64,000 bases of DNA from Scalesia atractyloides (Eukaryota; Streptophyta; Magnoliopsida; Asterales; Asteraceae), in assembly GCA_947069175.1 (NCBI GenBank), contig CAMTDV010000002.1:5993054-6057053 (forward strand), read 5' to 3'. The translations under genes and the position numbers were made by a program. This document shows, one piece after another, positions 31,470-43,024 of this stretch (positions are counted from its first letter, which is position 1; the number at the start of each line of letters is the position of its first letter). Under the pieces are notes generated by a model that saw nothing but the letters and a program-made list of their open reading frames with translations, was not told where the DNA came from and did not search any database.

Positions 31470-34137
31470 TGTAACATTTGTCGAAAACGGGTTTTACCAA
31501 ACCCGCTCCATTTTGTAATCGAATATCAAGTTATAAATGTTCGTTGCCTATTTATGCTTATTTTAATTTTTAATGATACATAATTAATAAACAAACTAAA
31601 CCATAAAAGTTATAATTGACAAAATGTATAAATAAAACAATTAAAATAAAAATGGGGCTGCCGGGACTCGAACCCGGGTCAGCCGGGTTGTAACTCCAAA
31701 GATTTAACACTCACACGCATAACCACTCCGCCACTTGTTTGTTTTCTGTCAACTCTAGGAAACAAATAAGTCTTATATACAAACCTAGATGAACCGGTTG
31801 AGCCAACTGAAAACCGAAATCGGCTATTCAACCGTCTAAACGTTTGAATAATCGCGAATTCAGGTTTATAACCGATGCACCGATGATTCTAATCAATTCA
31901 GACTTGAATTGACTTCAATTCTGATGATGATGGGTTTTATAACCGAAAATATCTCATAACCTGAATTACTGCAATCAAAGATCTTCTCGCGACTCAGAAA
32001 CATTCCACAAACCTCCAATTACATTTCCACACACTTTACAGTCCACCGGAGAAGTTTATTTACTCGCCGGAAATTTCTGCAAGTTCGCCGGAAAACCGTA
32101 TTCTTCCTCAAAACGGTAAGTCCTTCAATACCGTCGTAGTCTAACAATTGTTAAGCTATTTCTAACTCAAACCTTTCACTTGAAATCGAATTCGGACGCT
32201 ACTATCGGATAATACCAGTTCGCCGGAAAAGTTCTGGAAATCTTTATTTTCATCTGTGAATCGGTAAGGACATTCAAACACTCTGTTAACGTTTGTTTAT
32301 CACTTCAATTCCAAGATTAGCTAATCAAAACGGTTAATTGTCTTGTTCAGTTGAAGTGCACAAAAACAGAGACCGACACCTTGCCGGAATTCTGAAATAA
32401 ACCGTTCATCGGTATGTTTACTTCTAACTATCGTTTCTGGCATTTCATATTAGATTGTACAATGTTTATCAATCGAACTAAACAAGATATAACGGTGTAA
32501 TCTACTGCCTGTAAAATCTAACGAAGAAGATGAACTGCGCTAACAATATAAGAATAATTAAAATTTGTATTTTGAACGGGTTAGACACACAGTCCAGCGG
32601 TGGACTGTGTGCGAACAAAAACACGCATACGTCCCGAGTTCGATCCCTGATACACGCACCCTCTATGTAATAAAAACGTTTTATTTTTCTAACTGAACCG
32701 GGTTAATTCAAGTTAGTTGTTAAGTATAATAAAAAGTTGTATATTAACCAAGTTAGACACACAGTCCAGCGGTGGACTGTGTGTCACGTTAAACCACAGG
32801 TCCCGGGTTCGAGACCTGTGGAGTACACCGAGTCGTTACGTGGAATCTTTTTAAAATAAATGATTTTCGGATTAATCTAATTAGTATATAAATATAATTA
32901 AAAACAGAATTATTTCAGGTTAGACACGTAGCTCAGTTGGTAGAGCTGCGTGCACGCGTACGGGAGGTCTCGGGTTCGAGCCTCACCCAGCGCATTTCAG
33001 TCACACAATAAATCGGTCAACAAGTCAACGGTCAGCGGTCGCAAAAAGGCAACATCTTTTTATATTTTTATTTATTTAATTTAATTTAAAAATCAATTAA
33101 AAATACTTAAAAATAATGTTTTTAAAGATAGGAAATAGCCTTAAACTCGTAAAAATATATCAAAAAATTCTATTAAAATCCTTAATAAAATCCGCTCATT
33201 TACTATATTTTCCGTTATTATTTAGGTTAGTTAATTTCTCGTTGTTCCGCTCTTACAACTCGTGCGCATCTCGCCATCTCCAATCAAAACACCCAATGTG
33301 AGTGAATCTTTACAAATTCCCCGTTTTAATCACGTTTTTGGGGTGTATCATGTGTTTTGCTATATATTATATTTAAATCATTGTGCATACATCATGTCAT
33401 GAACAAAAGTGTATTCAGTTTGTTTCCACTGTTTGTGTGGTTATTGTTAGATTCAATTTATTATTTTCAGTACATGCAATTTCATAGGCCGCCGCTCCCC
33501 ATTACATTATGAGCGTTGAGCAAGTTCCCCATTACATTATGAGCGTGAACCTGGCGTGCCAACATACGATCGGCTCCGTTTGATTGAGCCTTGATCGCAC
33601 AGACATTTTTCATTTTCAGTACATGCAATACGATCGGCTCCGTTTGATTGAGCCTTGATCGCACAGTTTCATTCATGTTATTTATTGTATGACGTTGGTA
33701 TATTAATGTATGCTATCATATGTTATTGTATGTTATAGTTGTGACTGCTATTGCTGCTGTTTGATTATTTACATTTGCTCATTTATGATTATGCACAATT
33801 TTTCATTGATAAACTAACAAGAAAATAAATAATAAATGTTTATCTAACAAGGTTCACTCGCCAACTTATGTTGACCCAAAAACCCCCATTTTTACACATG
33901 ATACAGGTGAACCAGCTGCAGCAAGAAACACATAGGATTGGACTAGAAGAATAAAATGATTTAGAGTTTGGAATTGTTTTGTTTGGTTATTTTCTTTGTA
34001 TTGTGTGGACATGTTTGGATTATTGGGAATGTAATTTTGACTTTAATAAATATGAAACATATTAGTAAATATCATGGGCTTTGGTGATAACCCAATTATG
34101 CCCCGACTCTTATTCCGCTGTGGGTCGGGGTGTGACA
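31470..34137 (+). repeat. 3' LTR of element D (2,668 bp)
   Basis: It matches 23301-25948 throughout, including the tRNA-like modules (31656-31737 minus; 32579-33000 plus). It has an extra 30 bp at about 33512-33541, a tandem copy of CCCCATTACATTATGAGCG with a linker, and lacks one 9-bp CAACAAGT-type repeat near 33020. Confidence 0.95.
31656..33000. repeat. tRNA-like modules in 3' LTR of element D
   Basis: One minus-strand Ser/Leu-like module (31656-31737) and three plus-strand modules starting near 32579, 32752 and 32919. The sequences are almost identical to those of the 5' LTR. Confidence 0.75.
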
Positions 34138-34147
34138 GCGAAGATGA

Positions 34148-34708
34148 TGTTTTTATCATTATTACGATAGGCAGCTCCACTGCCGAAACCTTCGATGATT
34201 CTAACGCTTTTGGGTGGTTGATGAGAATAGCAACACAACAAAGTGTTAGCTAGATCTGACCAAACATCACCGAAGCTGCAGAATCATCGAATTGTTACGA
34301 ATTGCTCCATCTACTGAGTGTAGATGGAAGTTACCAGTTTAAGACGCACCTTTATCATTGCTATGTGTTTTGATGCAGAATCGTCGAATTGTACCGATTA
34401 GTTTTTGTATAAAAAGTTACTTGGTATATTCTAGTTTAAATGTTGAATCTTCGTATTTTATGTTGTATTCTATTTTTTTGTATTCAATAATATTAAACTT
34501 TAGTGGATGTATCAATTTTACATGCAAAAATCTAATATAATTTAACACCGGCTTTTTCCCTCTTATAAATCATTCACCCCCACCCCAAAAGTTCACCCCC
34601 CTATAAATAAGCATAAGCATTCCATGCGGTTAACCTAAACACACACTAAACCCACGCCATTTTTACTGCCCGGCGTTGCACAGACCCCATGTTTGCATTC
34701 TTTGATCA
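34148..34708 (+). other. MULE interior without a recognisable gene
   Basis: This stretch resumes the MULE after element D. It repeats a short segment (GCAGAATC(A/G)TCGAATTG at about 34279 and 34375). TATAAATA near 34602-34609 lies about 100 bp before the ATG at 34709 and may be the promoter of the captured fragment. Confidence 0.35.
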
Positions 34709-35035
34709 ATGGCTTCCAATTCTATTCCATGGACCGAGGTTGAAGACATTGCCTTAAGTGAGGCAAATACGAAGCAGCGTGTGAACCACGCCGTCGAGGT
34801 TAGCGTGGCCTGTGGGTTTGAGTTCAGCGTTAATACTCGCAGCTTCGTGGTGTTGACAACAACAGAACCGTGCATGCCCTGTCTTCTAGATTTCGGGTGA
34901 TTCGCTTGGACTGTGAAAGGTTTGAGCGTATCTACCACGCCGTGGAGCTACTAGGGGGGACCTTGGCGAGGATGACGTTAGGTAAGTTGCCCTCATCAAC
35001 TACCGCCACGAATATGGGCGTGATTTCACACACGT
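34709..35035 (+). pseudogene. Captured SANT/MYB-like gene fragment
   Basis: The first frame begins MASNSIPWTEVEDIALSEA, resembling the start of plant SANT/MYB-like proteins (W-x2-EED-x-AL). About 140 bp later another frame gives NRTVHALSSRFRVIRLDCER then FERIYHAVE, resembling the second half of the same domain. The middle of the domain appears to be missing and the frame is shifted. It is probably a gene piece carried by the MULE. The family call rests on motif resemblance only. Confidence 0.4.
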
Positions 35036-35177
35036 GACGGGGTGGGACACCATTAGACTTTTTTTAGATGCGTAGTTTTTTTTCTGTTTATTTTAGTTTT
35101 CATGTAATTTTGTTTATATTAGTATAAATTATGTGTTTATGTTTGTGTTATAAATCTATTTAATAAAGACGACTTCA

Positions 35178-37080
35178 TAACCCCCTTTTTTTATACTAAC
35201 ATATATTCAGTCGCGGGTTCGAGTCCGTGGATGCACGCCGGTTTGTTGAGTTTAAAAAAAAATGGAAACCGTTTTTTAATTAAGTCAGGATTTACTTAAT
35301 GTGTGTATATGTATAGTAAAAATCCAGCATCTAACGGGTTAGACACGTAGCTCAGTTGGAAGAGCTGCGTGCACGCAAACGAGAGGTCACGAGTTCGAAT
35401 CCCATCACACGCTGCCAATAACAGGCTTAAACCGGTCAGACCCCTCCCCTTGTCAGTCTGACAAGGTTTTTAAATTTTTCTATTATTTTATTTTATTTAA
35501 TAATATTTTCTATCAACCAATTTCATAAATTATACCAACCCCTTTTTTAATACTCACATGTATTCAGATTCTGTAAGAGTATAAATCTAATAAAAATCGT
35601 TTGTATATCGCCGGTTTGTTGAGTTTAAAAAAAATGGAAATCGTTTTTTAATTAAATCAGGATTTACTTAATGAGTATATATGTATAATAAAAATCCAGC
35701 ATCTAACGGGTTAGACACGTAGCTCAGTTGGAAGAGCTGCGTGCACGCAAACTAGAGGTCACGAGTTCGAATCCCATCACTCGCTGCCAATAACATGCTT
35801 AAACCGGTCAGACCCCTCCCCTTGTCAGTCTGACAAGGTTTTTAAATTTTTTTATTATTTTATTTTGTTTAATAATCAACCAATTTCATAAATTATACCA
35901 ACCACTTTTTTTTAATACTCACATGTATTCAGATTCTGTAAGAGTATAAATTTAATAAAAATCTTTTGTATATCCCTGAGTTTAAAAAAAATGAAACCGT
36001 TTTTTAATTAAATCAGGATTTACTTAATGTGTGTATATGTATAAAAAAATCCAGCATCTAACGGGTTAGACACGTAGCTCAGTTGAAAGAGCTGCGTGCA
36101 CGCAAACTAGAGGTCACGAGTTCGAATCCCATCACTCGCTACCAATAACATGCTTAAACCGGTCAGACCCCTCCTCTTGTCAGTTTGACAAGGTTTTTAA
36201 ATTTTTTTATTATTTTATTTTGTTTAATAATCAACCAATTTCATAAATTATACCAACCACTTTTTTTAATACTCATAAGTATTCAGATTCTGTAAGAGTA
36301 TAAATTTAATAAAAATCGTTTGTATATCGCCGGTTTGCTGAGTTTAAAAAAAATGAAAACCGTTTTTTAATTAAATCCGGATTTACTTAATGTGTGTATA
36401 TGTATAATAAAAATCCAGCATCTAACAGGTTAGACACGTAGCTCAGTTGGAAGAGCTGCGTGCACGCAAACGAGAGGTCACGAGTTCGAATCCCATCACA
36501 CGCTGCCAATAACATGCTTAAACTTGTCAGTCCAACAAGGTTTTTTGAATTTTTTTATTATTTTATTTTGTTTAATAATCAACCAATTTCATAAATTATA
36601 CCAACCCCTTTTTCTAATACTCATATATATTCAGATTCTGTAAGAGTATAAATTTAATAAAAATCGTTTATATATCGCCGGTTTGTTGAGTTTAAAAAAA
36701 ATGAAAACCGTTTTTTAATTAAATCAGGATTTACTTAATGTGTGTATATGTATAATAAAAATCCAGCATCTAACGGGTTAGACACGTAGCTCAGTTGGAA
36801 GAGCTGTGTGCACGCAAACTAGAGGTCACGAGTTCGAATCTCACACGCTGCCATGCTTAAACCGGTCAGTCCCTTCCCCTTGTCAGTCCGACAAGGTGTT
36901 TAAATTTTTTTATTATTTTATTTTGTTTAATAATCAACCAATTTCATAAATTATACCAACCCCTTTTTTTAATACTCACATATATTCAGATTTTGTAAGA
37001 GTATAAATTTAATAAAAATCGTTTGTATATCGCCAGTTTGTTGAGTTTAAAAAAATGGAAACCGTTTTTTAATTAAATAG
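35178..37080 (+). repeat. tRNA-like array 2 (five units)
   Basis: Module starts lie at 35338, 35710, 36065, 36429 and 36777, spacing 372, 355, 364 and 348 bp. Units are like those at 21594-22757, with small internal deletions. The array begins with a partial unit joined to a different tRNA-like tail (CGCGGGTTCGAGTCC at 35212-35226). A-box and hairpin sequences are conserved except GTTGAAAGAG in the third unit and GAGCTGTGTG in the fifth; the fifth also has a shortened B-box region. Confidence 0.85.
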
Positions 37081-37084
37081 GTTT

Positions 37085-37240
37085 AAAATTCCAATAAAGC
37101 CGTTTCCGGATGAAACCTTTTTTTAAGGCGGCTTAGAGCCGTTTTCGTACCCTGGCCTGCTAAAGCCATTTCCACAGCCGTTTCCATCCTGTTCAAGCCG
37201 TTTCAATCCTGTTCAAGCCGTTTCCATCATGTTCTAACCT
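37085..37240. repeat. GCCGTTTC motif cluster, centre
   Basis: Variants of AAGCCGTTTCCATCCTGTTC recur four to five times after the last unit of array 2, just as motifs follow array 1. The cluster ends just before the promoter of tiny ORF copy 2. Confidence 0.7.
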
Positions 37241-37242
37241 AA

Positions 37243-37250
37243 TATAAATA
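37243..37250 (+). promoter_or_regulatory. TATA box candidate of tiny ORF copy 2
   Basis: TATAAATA lies 51 bp before the ATG at 37301, the same spacing as in copy 1. Confidence 0.45.
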
Positions 37251-37300
37251 TTTAAGTGGTCTGTGTTTCAATTCTATCTCAAACACGAAAACATAGCAAA

Positions 37301-37435
37301 ATGTGTTCCAAATTAATCCCGTATATCCATGCATGTAAGCTGGGCCAGAGTGATATTATGTTCAAGTGTAATGCAGAGGCGGCTATCATAACGACGTTTT
37401 TCTTAGCTTTAAAATCAACGGTGTCCGGAAGATGA
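37301..37435 (+). CDS. Tiny ORF copy 2 in the MULE, 44 codons, function unknown
   Basis: It begins MCSKLIPYIHACKLGQ. Compared with 23159-23305 it has five single-base changes, all altering the amino acid (F to L, R to S, D to N, V to A, M to T), and a 12-base in-frame deletion near the end. It shares the TGA stop that copy 1 had before element D inserted. Leader and TATA-like box are conserved. I do not recognise the protein; it may be only the start of a spliced gene. Confidence 0.4.
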   Translation: MCSKLIPYIHACKLGQSDIMFKCNAEAAIITTFFLALKSTVSGR

Positions 37436-37649
37436 TGTTTTAAACATCATTACGTTAGGCAGTTCCAATGTGGCAGCTGATGAGAATTGCAACACATTCA
37501 CGTCAATAAACAAATAATAATAAAAGTTTAAGTCATACGCAAACTTGTAACAGTTTGATAATATAATTATTTAACATTATGTCGTGGCAAACAACGCCAA
37601 AAATACAGTTTATCAGCCATGAATCGTCTATATGAAAAACAAATTTGTC

Positions 37650-38599
37650 TCATGGTTTGTCCGTAACGAGATGCTCCATAAGTATGCAAAGATAGACAGC
37701 TTCATTACTGGCGATTGACTGGTTTGAAATCACATAGTCGTCATTAAGCTTATGGGTTATGGTTTTTTCCGGTTTCCCCGTCTTTTTCCAGTACCGCAAA
37801 TGCACCAACAAAGCTACTAAATAGACTTTGGCCTTTGTCAACCTTGGTAGAATAACAGATCTAAATTTGTTCCCCTCACAAACGTTTTCAAAGGGATAAA
37901 AAATTAAAATCTGAGACACCAACTCAAGGCGTGCCAAAATCCATAAGTTATTTTCAAGCGGCAGCGGAAAAAAACACGAAATCTATGTCGAAAATGGAAG
38001 TATATGGGTTTACTTACCATTTACATAACCAACAACGTTCTTAGGTACGGAGTCAAGTAGCATGTCATAGAATTGTGGTGGAAGAATTGTCCACCGCAAA
38101 TTTAATGTGGGATCCTTTTGTAGTTTTCTACTTCTCCAAGCCATTAGTCTGCCAACCCATACTTCAATATGCTGTTTATAATATATTATTTTAATATTAA
38201 AAAAATAAATAATATGTTTGGTAAAACGTTTAAGAAACTAATTAGGTAGCCGTTACAACGAACACCTAACAGGGTTCCCCAAAATTTTTGGTCCAGCTTA
38301 CTGGGCCTGTGAAAACTGCCGAATAACAGAATGGGGAGTCCCCATTATTGTAAAACGTGACAAGATCTTCGACCAATTTTCAGTTTCGTCGTCTGGAATC
38401 GCCCATCTACCTTCTCTGTTCTGGTGTAAACTTTGCCTATTGTTAAAAAAGTTTATTTTTCTGACTCCTGGGGTCGCGAGGCTTCGGACGACGAACCGTC
38501 ATCCGTCTGTTTAGGTGCTCTCCATTTCTTTAGTATCCACGATGATGCTTTGTTAATTGGTTGAGAGGAGTATACGCCACTGTTAGTTTTGTCAGACAT
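37650..38599 (-). pseudogene. Third Ulp1-like gene, inverted and degraded
   Basis: Minus-strand exons can be followed: MSDKTNSGVYSSQPINKASS (38450-38599), a broken region (about 38270-38420), a segment ending LNLRWTILPPQFYDMLLDSV (38030-38180, followed by a GTAAGT donor), and a last exon (37650-37945) with WILARLELVSQILIFYPFEN and SNEAVYLCILMEHLVTDKP. It parallels the genes at 40033 and 43025 (RWTVLPPNFVNML and SGVIICMLMENLV). At the place of the catalytic GDCG the sequence reads NEA, so no nucleophile Cys remains there. It cannot be an active C48 protease. Confidence 0.6.
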
Positions 38600-38699
38600 T
38601 CTGCGTTTCTTTTCTTCTAAGATTTTTGAATTTAGGTGAACAAATTTACAAGCGACCTGTATCTCTCCGTATTTAAGTAGGAAAAAAGGACAAAAATTA

Positions 38700-38747
38700 A
38701 ATCCGAGCCGTTTCAGTCAAAGCCGAGCCGTTTCAGACTGACAGCGT
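38700..38747. repeat. Short GAGCCGTTTCAG motif cluster
   Basis: Two to three copies of GCCGAGCCGTTTCAG lie immediately upstream of array 3. Confidence 0.55.
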
Positions 38748-39354
38748 CCTGATTTACTTAATGAGTATATATGTATGATAAAAATCCAGCGTCTAACGAG
38801 TTAGACACGTAGCTTAGTTGGAAGAGCTGCGTGCACGCAAGCGAGAGGTCACGAGTTCGAATCCTATCACACGCTGCCAATAACATGCTTAAACCGGTCA
38901 GACCCCTCCCCTTGTCAGCCTGACAAGGTTTTTAAAATTTTTTATTATTTTATTTTCTTTAATAATATTTTTTATCAACCAATTTCATAAAGTATACCAA
39001 CCCCTTTTTTTAATACTCATATATATTCAGATTCTGTAAAAGTATAAATTTAATAAAAATCGTTTGTATATCGCCGGTTTGTTGAGTTTAAAAAAAAATT
39101 GGAAACCGTTTTTTAATTAAATCAGGATTTACTTAATGAGTATATATGTATAATAAAAATCCATCATCTAACGGGTTAGACACGTAGCTCATTCGGAAGA
39201 GCTGCATGCACGCAAACTAGAGGTCACGAGTTCGAATCACATCACACGCTGCCAATAACATGCTTAAACTGGTCAGACCCTCCCCTTGTCAGTCTGACAA
39301 GGTTTTCAAATTTTTTTCTTATTTTATTTTATTTAATAATATTTTTTATCAACT
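38748..39354 (+). repeat. tRNA-like array 3 (two units)
   Basis: Module starts at 38800 and 39175, spacing 375 bp. The first has TAGCTTAGTTGG and the second TAGCTCATTCGG in the A box, so both are weaker matches than in arrays 1 and 2. The short TTGTCA/TGACAA hairpins and T-runs are kept. Confidence 0.8.
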
Positions 39355-39670
39355 AAAGCCGTTTCAGACGGACATTGACCAGAGCCGTGACAACTGACGT
39401 TTCAGACTTTTCAGACTTTTTGAGCCGTTTCAGTAATTTTGAGCCGTTTTAGACTTTTTAAGCCGTTTAAGACGTCGTCCAGAGCCGTTTCAGGCGGACA
39501 TCAACCAGAGTCGTTTCAGACTGACACGGCTTAACGAGCCGAGACAACTGACGTTTCAGACTTTTGAGCCGTTTAGTATTTTTGAGCCGTTTCAACACAT
39601 GTTTTAAGCCGTTTCAGTAACGTGTTTCAGCGTCCAAAGCCGTTTCATCTTACATGTTTCAGCGTTTACC
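39355..39670. repeat. GAGCCGTTTCAG motif cluster, right of array 3
   Basis: About ten variants of GAGCCGTTTCAG or AAGCCGTTTCA occur in 300 bp. They match the inner part of the terminal repeats. Confidence 0.75.
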
Positions 39671-39822
39671 CAAACCAGACGCGTGGTTAAGCCGGTTGCA
39701 CCTCCATGTGCATCTCAAGTCACTTGAATGCATTTGGTTTTGTTAGAGCTTTGAAAACATAAACCCGTTCAAGGTCTGAAGAAAACGATAGCTGTTTGGG
39801 ACCACAAATCACGTTCAGGGAC

Positions 39823-39893
39823 CACTTGAAAGTTCGGAAACTTCAACCCACACGTGATCACTTGAAAGTTTGGAAACTTCAAACCACACGTGA
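39823..39893 (+). promoter_or_regulatory. Two 35-bp direct repeats upstream of the Ulp1 gene
   Basis: CACTTGAAAGTT to CCACACGTGA occurs at 39823-39857 and 39859-39893 with three mismatches. Each copy contains CACACGTGA, a G-box-like ACGT core, and an imperfect inverted repeat GAAAGTTTGGAAACTTC. They lie 140-210 bp before the ATG at 40033, a sensible place for promoter elements. Confidence 0.5.
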
Positions 39894-40032
39894 ACATGCA
39901 AAACGAGCACGTGATGCAAGATTGTTCAACCGACCCATCCCTTTTTCCGGTAATAAGTAATGTTGTTCATAGTTTTTTTTTTAAACTTTATAAACTTTAT
40001 TTCTTAAACGCACGTGTTTTTGTATTGTTTAG

Positions 40033-42841
40033 ATGCCGACGATTAAAGTAAGACAAAAGTGGCTGGTTTTAAAATACTTGAAGCAGATAATGACTCCGGG
40101 AATTGAGACCGCCATAGGCAAACGTGCTTTGGACCGTATTTAGATAATGGGTGCACGTTATGTGATAGTCTTGTTTTAATCAGGGTTGCACAACTTCAGT
40201 TACCTAATAATAATCCCCGTCTTGGTATTTCGTATTTATTAGGAGGTGAAATATTTACGTTTACACCTAAACAATTTTGTTTAATAACCGGGTTACGGTT
40301 TGGCCACAGTTCTTGGGCACCTGTAGATTACCAAAATTCTTTTAAAAGTAGATTTTTTCCAGGCCGATCTTGAGTTAGTTTTTCAAAAATTATTGATTTA
40401 TTTAATAACGTAACAACATATAACGATGAAGACGGCACAAGAATATGTCTTCTAATGCTTATAGGTCAAGGTTTTTTGGGGTTGCAAAAAACCAATATTT
40501 TTGATAATTTTCTTTTACACCTTGTAGATGATCTGGAAGCTTTTAGACAATATCCATGGGGTAATTATTTTTGGGATAGTACATATAATGCTATTTATAA
40601 TTTGCACATATGTCAAAAAGACGACACAATCGGTTTTTCGCTATCGGGATTCGTATGGCCCTTCAAGGTACGCGTGATCTCTTCCCCTTATTATACATTC
40701 CTAAATTTTTAGATAAAATTTTTAAAACATCCATTTTACAGATGTGGATTTTGGAGGTGTTCCCAGAATTCAAGGGTTCAAACGAATGGTTTGAATCTGA
40801 GACAATTCCCAGATTTTTGGGATGGAGGGAAGGACGTAAGTTCATGAAGGTTATTGTGGACCGTATGCTTAAAAAGGCGGCAAAGGTAAAATAGTTATAT
40901 TAAATTAAAAATATGAATGTGTGTTATTTTTATTATTTTTAAAAATTTATTGCCTTTAAAATCGCAGAAACGTGAATACAGGCCGCTTTCGTTTATATCG
41001 GCCATGAATAATGAAGCTATGTGCCCATGGTATTATCTAGTTCAGATTATTTAGACGCTGAAGGACAGATGTATGCTAACGCAATGCCGGGTGAAATACC
41101 GGTTGTCGACGAACAACATGCACGTACGGAATTCCCGGGTCCAATGCCACCGCCTATGCAGTCCCCTACCGTCGTTGACCCACAACAAATGCAGTCACTT
41201 ATGAACAATTTGTTTGGTGACGATGCCATAAATCAAGGTTTTAAGCCTTCACCGGCCCGACAGAAAGTACCGCAACAGAATTTTGCTACCGGTCAGTCCA
41301 TGTGTGGAGTTGATTATGACCGGTTTAAATCACTGTTGGACGAGAACAACCGGAAACTGACCGACATGATCTTGTCAGAGGTGTTGCATACGCATCGTGC
41401 GGCCCCTGTCGGTACACCAGCCAACGCGGCGAACATCACAAAGGGAGAGTGATAATGTAATGTTTAAATTTGGCAATTAATTTTTTTATAAATTTAAATA
41501 CAATCTATAATAATGACCGTTTAACATTTCATGTAGGCTGTTGCTGATTCTTTTATCAACTACGACAATGTCTACCATGTCTCTATGACCCCGATTATAA
41601 ATGATGGATCTGTACGTTTTTACATGTTTTAGCATAACAGTTAGTTGTTATTTTACGAGTACGAAATGTCAACTCTTGCGCATAAGCATTTTTGTAGAAT
41701 GAGAATCCTGATATTATAAAAATGAGACGATCGTAAAGACTTGTGAAGCCCGATGCAGCTTTGCTATCCCCATTTGTAGCTTATAAAAGGTTAAAACCAA
41801 AACAAACAAGACACTCAAATAATGAGGATAGACAAATTACATTAATCGAGCAGTGGTATCCAGGTAGTGGCAATAAATATCTTTCACTACTAGCGGGTGG
41901 GTGTGCCGGTCCTGATTTCTGGGCGTCATTGCTGGGCAAGGACGGTAGTGACTGGTTAAGCGATGATGTAAGCCTTCACTATCAACATAGTAAAAAAAAT
42001 ATTTTTTTCACACTAAATTTACTTTAGTAAAAAAAATATATTTATTTTCACACTAAATTTACTTTTTTTACAGCAAATATTTGGGTGGATGATCCACTTG
42101 TATCACTCAAGATATGTAAGAGAACGTTGGAGTATTTTACCACCTTATTTTCAGATGAATCTTTTTAACTCGGGTGGGTACGACCACACGTTCAAGGGTT
42201 ATTTCACCGGGGCGGTGGACCCCTTTCCACCAATAAGTACATTTGACGAGGTATTACAGAGCATTCCAATTAGTTAGTTGTTACATATTTATTTTTTGTA
42301 ATTTATTAACGAACCACTAACTTACTTATTATGTAGGTGTACGTACCGTTGTACATACCAGGCGTACATTGGTTTTTAGGAGTTTTCAATCTTATTAATT
42401 ACACACTTACGATATACGATAGGTATATTTCCCGATTTAATAAATTAACACTTTAATATTATGCTGTTAATTGTTCTTATTTTTTGGTGATTATAGTTTA
42501 TTAGGATTAAAAACTTTGGAAAAGGGAAGAACGGAGGTGGTCTGTCATATAAATTTTGTTTTTGACCACGGGCTACGGATTAATGGTTATCATGCTGACA
42601 AGCCGTTACCGTTACATTTTCCCTTCCGCATTATTTATGCAAGCGATGCTACTCAACAGTCCGGAGTTTTGGGAGACTGTGGAGTTTGGGTTTGCATATA
42701 TCTACAAAAGTTGATAAATAAACAACAATTGAACGATGGTGAAGATACTGTGTTAACTGCATACAAAATGAGACGTAAACTAGCTATACTTTTTTTTTTA
42801 CTCGGTACTACCCGAGGATATAGAAGACAACGTCGAAGATG
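40033..42841 (+). CDS. MULE-borne Ulp1-type cysteine protease with DUF1985 region
   Basis: Exons run 40033-40667 (DUF1985-like, QFCLITGLRFG to YPWGNYFWDS, LSGFVWPFK), 40742-40885 (MWILEVFPEFKGSNEW), 40968 to about 41450, about 41536-41613, about 41735-41968, 42074-42250, about 42338-42425 and about 42489-42841. The last three give the C48 peptidase: WSILPPYFQMNLFNS, catalytic His in VYVPLYIPGVHW, Asp in TIYD, and Gln-Cys in QQSGVLGDCGVWVC. Such proteases remove SUMO-type modifiers; the role in transposons is unknown. Defects: a stop near 40141 needs a frame change into LDNGCTLCDSLVLIRV, another stop near 40370 (GRS-stop-VSF), and a frame change near 41030. It may be a recent pseudogene. The intermediate exon borders are approximate. 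Confidence 0.65.
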
Positions 42842-43024
42842 ACGAAGTTTTATTTGGAAGATAATTGTAAAAATGCAGAAAATGTTGTAAAAATCTTATT
42901 ATGTATAGAATGGTTATTTATATATTTTATTTGTATTATGTTATAGATACCTGTGTACTCTTTGTGTGTATATATATGTGTGCGCTACCATTATGGAAAC
43001 ACATGTTACTCAGATAGATCCACA

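Larger units (their letters stand above)
23301..34137 (+). mobile_element. Element D: nearly complete Ty3/gypsy chromovirus, Tekay/Del-like
   Basis: Two LTRs (23301-25948 and 31470-34137) start TGTAACATTTG and end GTGTGACA. They enclose a methionine-type primer site, gag, protease, RT, RNase H, integrase and a chromodomain. A perfect 5-bp duplication, GCGAA, flanks it (23296-23300 and 34138-34142). LTRs are very similar, with about twenty small differences seen by eye plus a 30-bp duplication and a 9-bp deletion in the 3' copy, so the insertion is fairly young. It lies inside the MULE and so postdates it. One frameshift near 27500 and one nonsense codon at 29606 are the visible coding defects. 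Confidence 0.96.
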
